Shown one piece after another: positions 42,706-53,810 of a stretch of 64,000 nt of DNA (positions are counted from its first letter, which is position 1; the number at the start of each line of letters is the position of its first letter). The DNA lies in contig CAWGTD010000006.1 in assembly GCA_963825415.1 (NCBI GenBank), positions 868,001-932,000 on the forward strand, in the 5' to 3' direction. Origin of the DNA: BP-464 sp963825415. GTDB taxonomy: Bacteria > Actinomycetota > Thermoleophilia > Solirubrobacterales > Solirubrobacteraceae. The notes under the pieces were generated by a model. That model had not been told where the DNA came from. It searched no databases and worked only from the letters and a program-made list of their open reading frames with translations. The translations under genes were made by a program, and so were the position numbers.

Positions 42706-43575
42706 GTGCCCGACGCTCCGACCTTCGACCTCCAGTCGCACTCGATCCACTCCGACGGCCATCTGCCGGCCGGCGAGGTGGTCGCGCTGGCGGCCGCCGC
42801 CGGCGTCGAGCTGTTCGCGCTGAGCGACCACGACACGGTCGACGGCGTCGACGAAGCGCTGGCGGCAGCGGCCGAGCATGGCCTGCGCCTGATACCCGCG
42901 ACCGAGCTGTCCTCGATCGACGGCGTCTACGACGACCTGCACGTGCTCGGCTACGGGATCGACCACCACGATCGGAGCCTGCTCGCCGCGCTGGAGGAGT
43001 TCCGCGCCGACCGCGAGGGCCGCGCGGGCCGGATGGCCGCCGCGCTGCGCGAGATCGGGTTCGAGCTCGACGACGAGCCGCTGGCCAAGCGGCGGGCGGC
43101 GGGCAAGCCGATCGGCCGGCCGCACCTCGCCCAGGCGGTGATCTCGCACCCCGCGAACGCCGAGCGGCTGCGCGAGGAGGGGCGCGACGACGTCTCGCCG
43201 TTCATCGAGGGCTACCTGATCGGCGGGCGACCCGGCTTCCGGCCGCGCCTGATGCCGACCGTCGAACAGGCGATCGGAGTCATCCACGACGCCGGCGGCC
43301 TTGCGATCTGGGCCCACCCGTTCTGGGATGTCGACGCCGACGAGGACGTCGAGGCGGCGATCGCGCGCTTCGCCGGGTTCGGCGTCGACGGAGTCGAGGC
43401 CTTCTATGTCACGCACACGCGCGAGCAGACGCTGTTCGCGGCCGACGCATGCGAGCGCCGGGGGCTGCTGACCACGGGCTCGAGCGACTTCCACGGGCCC
43501 GAGCACAAGCTGTTCTCGCGGTTTCGCGCGTTCGAGCTGCACGGCCGCGAGCCGAACCTGGGCCCGCTGCTTTAG
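42706..43575 (+). CDS. PHP-domain phosphoesterase
   Basis: The 289-residue protein starts at GTG and has the PHP metal motifs: SHSIHSDGHL, LSDHDTVDGVDEAL, PATELSS, GRPHLAQAVI, WAHPFWD and GSSDFHGP. It resembles YciV/RNase AM-type proteins, which remove nucleotides from 5' ends of short RNAs or hydrolyse 3',5'-bisphosphates. All metal ligands expected for the trinuclear site appear present. Divergent from the phosphofructokinase gene. Confidence 0.85.
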   Translation: MPDAPTFDLQSHSIHSDGHLPAGEVVALAAAAGVELFALSDHDTVDGVDEALAAAAEHGLRLIPATELSSIDGVYDDLHVLGYGIDHHDRSLLAALEEFRADREGRAGRMAAALREIGFELDDEPLAKRRAAGKPIGRPHLAQAVISHPANAERLREEGRDDVSPFIEGYLIGGRPGFRPRLMPTVEQAIGVIHDAGGLAIWAHPFWDVDADEDVEAAIARFAGFGVDGVEAFYVTHTREQTLFAADACERRGLLTTGSSDFHGPEHKLFSRFRAFELHGREPNLGPLL

Positions 43576-43614
43576 CGGCGGTTCAGCGGTCCGCGGCTAA
43601 GGTGCGCGGCCGCC

Positions 43615-44430
43615 ATGGGGACCTTCGAGGCCATCGTCCTGGGCATCGTGCAGGGGCTCACCGAGTTCCTGCCGATCTCCTCCACCGCCCACCTGCGGAT
43701 CGTCCCCGCGTTCGTCGGCTGGCAGGACCCGGGCGCCGCGTTCACCGCCGTCGTGCAGCTCGGCACCACCGCCGCGGTCCTCCTCTACTTCCGCCGCGAC
43801 CTGATCAAGATCGCCTCGGCCTGGATCGCGGGCCTGCGCGACCGCGAAGCGCGCGGCACGCTCGAGTCGCGGCTGGGCTGGTTCATCGTGCTCGGCACGA
43901 TCCCGATCGGGATCCTCGGCCTCGCGTTCAAGAACCCGATCGAGGACGAGTTCCGCACGCTCGAGCTGATCGGCGCGGCGCTGATCGTGGCCGGCCTCGT
44001 CCTCGGCTGGTCGGAGCGCGCGGGCCGCCAGCAGCGCAAGGTCGACCAGCTCACGCCCCGCGACGCCGCGATCATCGGGCTGGCCCAGGCAGCGGCCCTG
44101 GTGCCGGGCGTCTCGCGCTCGGGCGCGACGATCTCCGCCGGGCTGTTCCTCGGCCTCGACCGGGAGGCCGCCGCGCGCTACTCGTTCCTGCTGTCGGTGC
44201 CGGCGATCGTCCTGTCGGGCCTGTTCGAGCTCAAGGACGTCGGCGAGGGCGGCGGCGCGGGCGCCGGCGCAACGGTGATCGCGACCGTGCTGGCGTTCGT
44301 CGTCGGCTACGCCTCGATCGCCTGGCTGCTGCGATTCCTCGTCCGCCACCCGGTCGACGTGTTCGTGCTCTGGCGGCTGGTCGTCGGCGCGCTCGTCATC
44401 GGCCTGGCGGCCGGCGGCGTGATCAGCTAG
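43615..44430 (+). CDS. uppP: Undecaprenyl-diphosphatase UppP (BacA)
   Basis: The 271-residue membrane protein recycles undecaprenyl diphosphate for wall synthesis. Family motifs are LGIVQGLTEFLPISSTAHL, with the essential Glu and Ser residues, and ALVPGVSRSGATISAGLFLG, the PGxSRS motif. About eight hydrophobic helices are visible. Length matches the family. Convergent with holB, overlapping by 4 bp. Confidence 0.95.
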   Translation: MGTFEAIVLGIVQGLTEFLPISSTAHLRIVPAFVGWQDPGAAFTAVVQLGTTAAVLLYFRRDLIKIASAWIAGLRDREARGTLESRLGWFIVLGTIPIGILGLAFKNPIEDEFRTLELIGAALIVAGLVLGWSERAGRQQRKVDQLTPRDAAIIGLAQAAALVPGVSRSGATISAGLFLGLDREAAARYSFLLSVPAIVLSGLFELKDVGEGGGAGAGATVIATVLAFVVGYASIAWLLRFLVRHPVDVFVLWRLVVGALVIGLAAGGVIS

Positions 44431-45536
44431 GCCGCGAGCTCGCGGGCCAGCCGGTAGGCCAGCGCCTCGAGCGCGAGCTCCTCGCTGGGGTTGACCTCCA
44501 GCGAGATCCGTACGTCGTCGACGAGCGCGACCCCGGTGCGCAACCGGTGCGCGGCGGTCTCGCGAGCGTCCTCGCGCAGAGCTTCGAGCCGATCGGTGTG
44601 GTGGACGAGGTCCTCGGCGCCGTCCGCCACGCAGGCGACGTCGCGCAGCCACAGGCCGACGAGCTGCAGGCCCTGGTCGAGCGCCTGGTCGTGGGCGCGG
44701 CGGTGGACGCGCTTGCCCTGCTCGTCGCCCTCGCGCTGCGCGCGCTTGCGCTCCTTGACGGGCAGGTAGTCGAGGTCGGCCTCGACGCGCTCGCGCAGCT
44801 CTCCGGCGGCCGCCTCGGCGCGCACACGGGCGTGGTCGAGCAGCGCCATCCACGGCCGGTCGGCGAGCCGGTCGGCGATCGCACCGCGGGCCAGCGCCTC
44901 GGCGGCGGCGCGCAGCGCGGGGCCGTCGCCCAGCGCGAGGGCCAGGGCGCGCTCGGCGTCGCCGAGGCCGAGCCGCCCGCAGGCCTGCGCGGCGTCCGGC
45001 GCCACGCCCTGGCCGCCGAGGCGGTCGGCGATCGCGGCGGCGCTCGGCGCGTCGAAGCGCACGTGCTGGCAGCGGCTGGCGATCGTGGGCAGGACGTTGG
45101 CCGGCCGGCTGGTGAGCAGCAGCAGGTGGGCGAACGCGGGCGGCTCCTCGAGCGTCTTGAGCATCCGGTTGGCGGCCTGGTCGTTGAGCTCGTCGGCGCG
45201 TTCGATGACGAACACCCGCCGGCGCGCCTCGAACGGCGTGCGCGACGAGGCGGCGACCACCGCCTCGTCGACGTCGCCGACGAGGATCCCGGCGCTCGAG
45301 CTCGGCTTCACCCACGTCAGATCGGGGTGCGCGCCGGACTCGACGCGGTGCGCGGCGTTGTCGGGGTCGTCGGCTCCGTCGGCCAGCAGCACCGCGGCGA
45401 ACCGCCGCGCGACGTCGCTCTTCCCGCTGCCCGCGGGCCCGTGGAAGAGGTAGGCGTGGCTCGGCGCCCCCGCCGGCGGCAACGCGGCGCCGAGGACGGC
45501 GCGGGCGTGCGGATGCTGTTCGGTGCCTGCGAGCAA
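44427..45536 (-). CDS. holB: DNA polymerase III, delta-prime subunit
   Basis: The 369-residue protein starts at TTG. It has the AAA+ clamp-loader fold: HAYLFHGPAGSGKSDVARRF (Walker A), VFVIERADELNDQAANRMLK, then TLEEPPAFAHLLLLTSRP (Walker B-like and sensor 1), and LPTIASRCQHVRF. It loads the sliding clamp with tau/gamma and delta subunits. The C-terminal collar region contains a charged insertion (PVKERKRAQREGDEQGKRVH). Divergent from tmk with a 34-bp gap, a pairing seen in many bacteria, where tmk and holB are adjacent. Confidence 0.9.
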   Translation of the reverse strand: MLAGTEQHPHARAVLGAALPPAGAPSHAYLFHGPAGSGKSDVARRFAAVLLADGADDPDNAAHRVESGAHPDLTWVKPSSSAGILVGDVDEAVVAASSRTPFEARRRVFVIERADELNDQAANRMLKTLEEPPAFAHLLLLTSRPANVLPTIASRCQHVRFDAPSAAAIADRLGGQGVAPDAAQACGRLGLGDAERALALALGDGPALRAAAEALARGAIADRLADRPWMALLDHARVRAEAAAGELRERVEADLDYLPVKERKRAQREGDEQGKRVHRRAHDQALDQGLQLVGLWLRDVACVADGAEDLVHHTDRLEALREDARETAAHRLRTGVALVDDVRISLEVNPSEELALEALAYRLARELAA

Positions 45537-45570
45537 GGGCGTCGTCGAGGGTACCTATGGCCTTGCGGGC

Positions 45571-46182
45571 GTGCTCGTGACGATCGAGGGCATCGACGGT
45601 GCCGGCAAGACAACGCTGGCCGCGGGACTCGCGGCCGCCTTGCGGGAGCGCGGCGTCGAGGCCGAACTGCTGCGCGAGCCCGGCGGCGTGGAGCTCTCCG
45701 AGCGCGTCCGCACGCTGGTCAAGGACCCCGCGCTGACGGTCGATCCGCGGGCCGAGGCGCTGCTCTACGCCGCCGCGCGCGCGCAGCTCGTCGCCGAGCG
45801 CGTGCGCCCGCTGCTCGACGCCGGCGGCTGGGTCCTGCTCGACCGCTTCGTCGACTCGTCGCTGGCCTACCAGGGCGCCGGGCGCGGCCTGGGCGTCGAC
45901 GAGGTGGCGCAGGTCAACGCGTTCGGCACCGGCGGCCTGACCCCCGACCGCACCCTGCTTCTGCGCGTCGATCCGGCGCTGGGGCGTGCGCGCGCGGAGG
46001 GGCGCGGCGCGGCGCCCGACCGGCTCGAAAGCGAGCAGGAGACGTTCTTCGCCGAGGTCGCCCGCTGCTATGACGAGCTCGCCGCCGCCGACCCGCAGCG
46101 CATCCGTGTCCTCGACGCCACGCGCTCGCCCGAAGAGCTGCTGACCGCCGCGCTGGCCGAGCTGGACGACCTGCTGACCTGA
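45571..46182 (+). CDS. tmk: Thymidylate kinase
   Basis: The GTG at 45571 gives 203 residues; a second GTG at 45577 is also possible. The P-loop is IEGIDGAGKTTLAAGLA, the dTMP-binding DR motif is VLLDRFVDSSLAYQGAGRGL, and the lid region is EGRGAAPDRLESEQETFF. It phosphorylates dTMP to dTDP. An upstream ATG at 45523 would overlap holB and is rejected because the family starts at the strand before the P-loop. Confidence 0.92.
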   Translation: MLVTIEGIDGAGKTTLAAGLAAALRERGVEAELLREPGGVELSERVRTLVKDPALTVDPRAEALLYAAARAQLVAERVRPLLDAGGWVLLDRFVDSSLAYQGAGRGLGVDEVAQVNAFGTGGLTPDRTLLLRVDPALGRARAEGRGAAPDRLESEQETFFAEVARCYDELAAADPQRIRVLDATRSPEELLTAALAELDDLLT

Positions 46183-46203
46183 GCCGCTGGGAGAATCGTC
46201 CGC

Positions 46204-48930
46204 TTGTCCCACTTCGAAGTCCTCTCGTTCGAGTACGTAGCGGCCACGCGGGGCACGCTGCTGCTGCGCGTCGCCGGGCATTGGCGCGCGGAGCAGTCCG
46301 AGCAGCTCTCGATGCCCGCGCTGCTCGCCGACGACGGCGCGACGACGCACCGGCTGAGCCCGCTGCCCGGCCCGGAGGACTCAGAGCCGACCGCCGGGCC
46401 AGACGCGCCGGCCTGGCGTGCGGCGTACTCGATCAAGGCCGAGCTGCTCGAGGCGGGCCCGCGGTTCGCGCTCGACGCGGGAGGCGACACGATCGTCGAG
46501 CTTCCGGCCCCGGAGGAGGGGCGTCTGGCGCGCCGCGCCGAGCCTGCGCCCGCCCCCGCGCCCGCCCCGGCCGCGGTGGTCGAGGACCACCGCGCGGCGA
46601 TGCGCGCGCTCGAGGACGCGCTCGACAACGAGCGCCGGCTGCGGGCGGTGGCCGATCGCAGCGCGCAGGCCGAGCGCGCCGAGCGCGAGAACATCCAGGC
46701 GGCCGCCACCGACGAGCTCCAGCGCCTGCGCGCGCGCGTGGACGCAGTCGTGGCCGCCCGCGAGGAGGCGTTGGCCGAGGCCCGCGCGGCCGCCGCCGAG
46801 ACCACGCGCGCCCGCGAAGCGCTCGAGCGCCTCTCGGAGGAGCGCAACCGCGCGCGGTCCCAGGTCCAGGCGATGGAGGCCGCACGCGCGGAGGCCCTCG
46901 ACGAGGCTCGCGCCGCTGCCGCCGAGACCGCCGGGGCCCGCGAGGAGATCGAACGCGTCTCGCAGGAGCGCGAACGCGTCACCGCCGAGCGCGACAGCGC
47001 GCGCGCCGAGGCCGAGCGGCGGGCCGCGGGCGAGCACGACCTCACCGTCGAGCGCGACGGCCTCGCCGTGGAGCTGCGCGAAGCGGTGCAGCGTGCCGGG
47101 GAGGCAGAGCAGGAGACGAGCAGCACCCAGGCCACGCTGGAGCAGGAGCGCCAGGCGCGGGCGAGGGTCGAGCAGCGGCTCGCCGAGCTCGAGGAGGTGG
47201 CGGAGGCAAACGAGCGGCTGCGCGCGGCCCGTACCGAAGCCGAGCGCGCCGCCCGCGTCACGGCCGAGCGGATCGCAGAGCTCGAAACCGGGCTGGCGCG
47301 CGCCACCGCCCGCGCCGACCTCGTCGGAGGCCTGGAGGAGCGCCTGGCGACGACCGACGCCGCCCGCCAGTCGGCGGAAGACCGGTTGGTCGAGCTCGAC
47401 GAGCTGCGGGGCGCACTCGAGCGCACCGAGGCCGCGCGGGCGAGCGCCGCGCAGGCTGCGGAGCTCACGCAGACCCAGCTCGCCGAGCTCCAGGTCGGGA
47501 CGCAGCGCGAGCGTGCGCGCGCCGAGGAGGCGCAGGCCCGAGCGGCGGCCGCCGCGGCAGCGCAGCGGCGCGAGCTGCAGGCCGACATCGAGGAGGCGAC
47601 GCGCAGCGCCGAGCAGGCCGAAACCCAGGTGGCAGAGCTGCGCGCGGCCGCGGCCGAGACCGCCAAGCGTCTGCAACAGACGGAGTCCCGCGCCGAAACC
47701 GAGCTCGCCGCGGCCCGCAGCGAGATCGAGGCGCGAGCAGCCGCGCTCGACCAGGCGGCCGCGGAGGCGCGCGAGCTGCGCGCCAGCATCGAGGGCGTCA
47801 CGCGACGTGCCGAGCAGGCCGAGGCCCAGCTCACTGAACTGCGCGCCGCCTCGGCCGACACCGCCGCGCGGCTGAAGGAGACCCAGGCGGGCGCCGCCAG
47901 CGACCTCGCGGCACTCCGAGCAGACGCCGAGGCGCAGGCGACCGAGCTGCAAGCGGCGTTGGGCGAGCGCGACGCCGAGCTGACGCGGCTGCGCAAGGAG
48001 TTCGAGACCGCACAGGAACGGGCGCGGCGTGCCAGCGACCTCGAGCAGGAGATCCACGCGCTGCGGATCACGACCACGCGCGAGACCGAGCAGCGGGTCG
48101 GCGCGTTGCAGGCGCAGCTGACCGCGGCGCAAACGGAGGGCACGGAGTCCCGCTCGCGCTCCGAGTCGCTGGCGATCGAGCTCGCAGCCGCTCGGGAGCA
48201 GGCCGCGGGATTGCAGGCCGCCCTGACGCAGGCGCGCGAGCTTGCGGCGCAGCGCGAGACCGAGATGCACGCCGCCGGCGAGCGGATGACCGCCGAGATG
48301 TGGGCCGTCAATGCCGCGCACGAGGAGCAGCTCGGGGCCGTGCGCACCGGCTATGAGGAGGAGCTCGGGGCGATTCGCACCGGCCACGAGGAGGAGCTCC
48401 GGGCCGTCCGCGCCGCACAGGAGGAGGAGCTCCGGGTCGTCCGCGCCGCACAGGAGGAGCAGCTAGCGGCAGCGCGGATCGCGCACGAGGAGGAGCTCCA
48501 GGCCGTCCGCAGCGCACTCGAGCAGGAGCTCGCCGCTCGTGGACAGGAGCTCGCCACGCGCGACGAGCAGCAGGCGGCGCTGCAGGTTCGGATCGACGAG
48601 CTCTCCGAACAGCTCGCCGAGGCCCTCCGCCAGGGCGGCGTCTACCGCGCCCACGCCGAGGGCGAGGCCGCCGCCCGTGCGACGCTCGAGGCACGCGTCG
48701 AGGAGCTCGCCTCCACCAAGGGCGAGGTCGAAGCCGCGCAGCAGGCCGCGCAGGCCGCCGACCAGCGCGCACAGCGCGCAGCGGAGCCCGTCAGCGCGCT
48801 GCCCGTTCCGGCGCGTCGCCGCGCCGAGGTGCCGCGCGAGCGGTCGATCGGCCTGATGCTCCTGCTCCTCGGCGCCGCCGCGGCGGCCGCGCTGACGTAC
48901 GGCTTCCTTCACTTCGTCGCCCTCGGCTAG
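46204..48930 (+). CDS. Long coiled-coil protein with a C-terminal membrane anchor
   Basis: The 908-residue protein starts at TTG. Residues 1-105 are a beta-rich domain (FEYVAATRGTLLLRVAGHWR; AAYSIKAELLEAGPRFALDA). A Pro/Ala linker (PAPAPAPAPAAVVE) leads to about 720 residues of continuous Ala/Glu/Arg-rich coiled coil. Short repeats lie near 48310-48500 (EEQLGAVRTGYEEELGAIRT, then GHEEELRAVRAAQEEELRVV). It ends in one membrane helix (SIGLMLLLLGAAAAAALTYG). It may be a structural or polar-growth scaffold anchored by its C-terminus. No named family is recognised. Confidence 0.8.
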   Translation: MSHFEVLSFEYVAATRGTLLLRVAGHWRAEQSEQLSMPALLADDGATTHRLSPLPGPEDSEPTAGPDAPAWRAAYSIKAELLEAGPRFALDAGGDTIVELPAPEEGRLARRAEPAPAPAPAPAAVVEDHRAAMRALEDALDNERRLRAVADRSAQAERAERENIQAAATDELQRLRARVDAVVAAREEALAEARAAAAETTRAREALERLSEERNRARSQVQAMEAARAEALDEARAAAAETAGAREEIERVSQERERVTAERDSARAEAERRAAGEHDLTVERDGLAVELREAVQRAGEAEQETSSTQATLEQERQARARVEQRLAELEEVAEANERLRAARTEAERAARVTAERIAELETGLARATARADLVGGLEERLATTDAARQSAEDRLVELDELRGALERTEAARASAAQAAELTQTQLAELQVGTQRERARAEEAQARAAAAAAAQRRELQADIEEATRSAEQAETQVAELRAAAAETAKRLQQTESRAETELAAARSEIEARAAALDQAAAEARELRASIEGVTRRAEQAEAQLTELRAASADTAARLKETQAGAASDLAALRADAEAQATELQAALGERDAELTRLRKEFETAQERARRASDLEQEIHALRITTTRETEQRVGALQAQLTAAQTEGTESRSRSESLAIELAAAREQAAGLQAALTQARELAAQRETEMHAAGERMTAEMWAVNAAHEEQLGAVRTGYEEELGAIRTGHEEELRAVRAAQEEELRVVRAAQEEQLAAARIAHEEELQAVRSALEQELAARGQELATRDEQQAALQVRIDELSEQLAEALRQGGVYRAHAEGEAAARATLEARVEELASTKGEVEAAQQAAQAADQRAQRAAEPVSALPVPARRRAEVPRERSIGLMLLLLGAAAAAALTYGFLHFVALG

Positions 48931-48960
48931 CCGCGGGCCGCCGCTACCCTGCGGAATTCC

Positions 48961-49623
48961 ATGGCAGGTGCCCGCCTCATCAGCTGCGGCCTCGCCGCCC
49001 TGGCGCTGGGCCTCGTGGCCGCCCCGGCCGCCCAGGCCGACGCGTTCGACCGGATCTTCCACGAATACCAGAAGACCGGGAAGGTCGATCCCTGCAAGCA
49101 CTCGCAGAAGGACCTCGAGAAGGCGCAGGGGCAGGTGCCCAACGACATCGAGGCCTACGCGCCGGACTTCCCCAACGCGCTGCAGGCCGCCGCCGAGCAG
49201 CGCGCCAGCGGCGCGTGCGCCAAGGGCCAGAAGTCGGCCCCCGCGACGGCTCCCGCCGCGGCGGGGACCGCGCCCGCCGGCACTCCGCCCGCCGCCGGCG
49301 GTGCCGCACCTGCCGTGCCCGGCGCAACCGGCACACCCGGGCCGACGCCCGACCCGCAGCCGGCGGCCGCCGCGGCCGACAAGGCGATCGCCAACGCCGC
49401 GAACGCCGAGCGCGCCAGCGACGCGGGCGCACCGGCACCGGTCGTCGCCCTCGGCGTGCTCGGAGCGCTGCTCGCGCTCGCCGGGCTCGGCTACGGCCTG
49501 TCGCGCTGGTTGGCCTGGGATCCGTCGTGGGCGGGCAGCGCTCGCCACGCGGTCGGCGAGGCGGGTTGGCGCGCCAGCGCCACGTGGTCGGAGTTCACCG
49601 ACTGGCTGCGCCTCGGTCGCTGA
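48961..49623 (+). CDS. Secreted or membrane protein with an Ala/Pro linker
   Basis: The 220-residue protein has a signal peptide (MAGARLISCGLAALALGLVA), then a small domain with two cysteines (FDRIFHEYQKTGKVDPCKHS; RASGACAKG). A low-complexity Ala/Pro/Gly linker and one membrane helix (VVALGVLGALLALAGLGYGL) follow, ending in a cytoplasmic Trp-rich tail. The central domain is short enough to be held by one disulfide. No family is recognised. It follows the coiled-coil gene by 30 bp and could share its transcript. Confidence 0.78.
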   Translation: MAGARLISCGLAALALGLVAAPAAQADAFDRIFHEYQKTGKVDPCKHSQKDLEKAQGQVPNDIEAYAPDFPNALQAAAEQRASGACAKGQKSAPATAPAAAGTAPAGTPPAAGGAAPAVPGATGTPGPTPDPQPAAAAADKAIANAANAERASDAGAPAPVVALGVLGALLALAGLGYGLSRWLAWDPSWAGSARHAVGEAGWRASATWSEFTDWLRLGR

Positions 49624-49692
49624 AAAGGCGCGCCGAAAAACACCCCTGATAGCGGCTTCGACGCCCCCAGGCAGTCGGGTGCTCCCACTATC

Positions 49693-49785
49693 CTGAGAAG
49701 GGTCCCGCGAGCCTTCTCAGCGGGCCTCGGACGCACTTTCCGTCCGGTGCGAAGCGGACACTCCGGTGTTACCCCCAAAACACCG
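49693..49785 (+). promoter_or_regulatory. Structured leader of nrdJ
   Basis: CTGAGAAGG (49693-49701) and CCTTCTCAG (49712-49720) form a 9-bp perfect stem. CGGTGTT (49764-49770) and AACACCG (49779-49785) form a 7-bp stem. The first may terminate the upstream transcript. Together they suggest a structured 5' leader. I see no B12-box, so I do not call a cobalamin riboswitch. Confidence 0.45.
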
Positions 49786-49839
49786 TCTGCGGCGCCGCAA
49801 ACAGCGATATTTCGGGCGCCGAGGAAGAGAGAGAAGACC

Positions 49840-52731
<2,892 letters not shown>

Positions 52732-52835
52732 GCGATCACCGGCGCCTGATGGCGCGTGCAAAGTCTTCGAGGGCCCGGGCGATTCCGGGCCCTCGATGTT
52801 TGTGGTGGCAGGCGCGTCCAAGGGACGCAAAGGTT

Positions 52836-53007
52836 GTGGTTCGGGCGGGTGCGCTCGGGGGTCCGCCGGACCACCCCTCCGGCTCCGCCTCCGGGGCGGG
52901 AGCGTCCTTCGGACCCCCGCGACGCCCCCGCCCTACGTGCTCGTTCTCGGTGCCCGGCACCCTGAGCGCTCGCCCGTGGCTTCGCCGGAGCGGCTCGCCG
53001 CGGGCTC
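52836..53007 (+). repeat. Left imperfect inverted repeat flanking the GrpB-family gene
   Basis: This segment closely resembles the reverse complement of 53609-53781, with long matching stretches such as GTGGTTCGGGCGGGT, GAGCGTCC..TCGGACCCC and GCCGGAGCGGCT. Parts between the blocks diverge. Confidence 0.65.
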
Positions 53008-53017
53008 ATACGTTGGC

Positions 53018-53575
53018 TCAGCTGCGACGGTGTGCCCATGCCACCGCGCGCTGCTCGAGCGAAGTCAGGTGGTCGTGCTTGCCCGCGATGTAGGCGAGGC
53101 GGTCACGCGGGTGGCGTTCGGTGACCCGGCGTTTCAGCGCCGCATAGCGCTCCGCCTCGTCAGCGTGCGTGCGTAGGTAATCCCGCAACGCGAGGTGGCG
53201 GAGCTCGTGGTCACTGCCGGCCTCGCAGACGTGAACGTGATGCGTGCGTGGCCGCTCGGGCGGTTTGGCGAAGAAGTGGAGATCCGGTGACTCCGGCGCG
53301 GGCGCGAACAGATAGCCCAGGGCCTGGAGCGGCTCGGCGTATCGCTCGAGATCGGCGATGGCGTCGACGGATAACTGAAGATCGAGGATCGGCTTGGCCG
53401 CAAGACCAGGCACCGCCGTGGAGCCCACGTGCTCAAGCCGGAGCGCAACCCCGCCGAGCGCCTGCTTGATCCGATCGAGCTCCGCGGCAGCGGCCGCCGG
53501 CCAGGCAGCGTCGTAGTCGACGATGCGGATCGCCGGGTCGAAGCGCTCATCCAGCGAGGGGTGACGATCCGGCAT
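53018..53575 (-). CDS. GrpB-family (UPF0157) nucleotidyltransferase-like protein
   Basis: The ATG at 53575 gives 185 residues. The family motif VDYDAAWPAAAAAELDRIK, then LEHVGSTAVPGLAAKPILDL, is complete, with the GS and the Asp of the nucleotidyltransferase-like fold. Biochemical role is unknown for most members; some are fused to dephospho-CoA kinase. A longer reading from 53677 would enter the right inverted repeat and is rejected. The gene sits between two long inverted repeats, which suggests it moved here as a unit. Confidence 0.88.
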   Translation of the reverse strand: MPDRHPSLDERFDPAIRIVDYDAAWPAAAAAELDRIKQALGGVALRLEHVGSTAVPGLAAKPILDLQLSVDAIADLERYAEPLQALGYLFAPAPESPDLHFFAKPPERPRTHHVHVCEAGSDHELRHLALRDYLRTHADEAERYAALKRRVTERHPRDRLAYIAGKHDHLTSLEQRAVAWAHRRS

Positions 53576-53608
53576 TTTGTCCGACAGTAGCCAGCAGCAC
53601 CTGCCGAA

Positions 53609-53781
53609 GGCGCCCGCGGCAAGCCGCTCCGGCGCAGCCGCGGGCGTGCGCCCACGGAGCCGTGAAGCCCGACGCACGAGATCGGGCGGGTTTGGATCGG
53701 GGTCCGACGGACGCTCGCGGCCCGGAGCCGGAGGTGGAGGGCCGGTCCACCGGACTCCGAGTCCGAACCCGCCCGAACCAC
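53609..53781 (-). repeat. Right imperfect inverted repeat flanking the GrpB-family gene
   Basis: The reverse complement matches 52836-53007 over two main blocks of about 85 and 45 bp. It ends 30 bp before the start of the LVIVD-protein gene, so it occupies that gene's promoter region. Confidence 0.65.
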
Positions 53782-53810
53782 GGACGCTTCGTCCGTACTA
53801 CGTTGTCGGT

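Noticed and set aside
45523..45570. An earlier ATG start for thymidylate kinase
   Set aside because: It would overlap holB and add residues before the first strand that the family lacks.
41556..46073. A 1505-residue open frame on the plus strand
   Set aside because: It crosses five well-identified genes on both strands; it is open only because of high GC.
48310..48500. A DNA-level tandem repeat or CRISPR-like array
   Set aside because: The repetition is the in-frame coiled-coil protein repeat (EEEL.AVR units), with no regular spacers.
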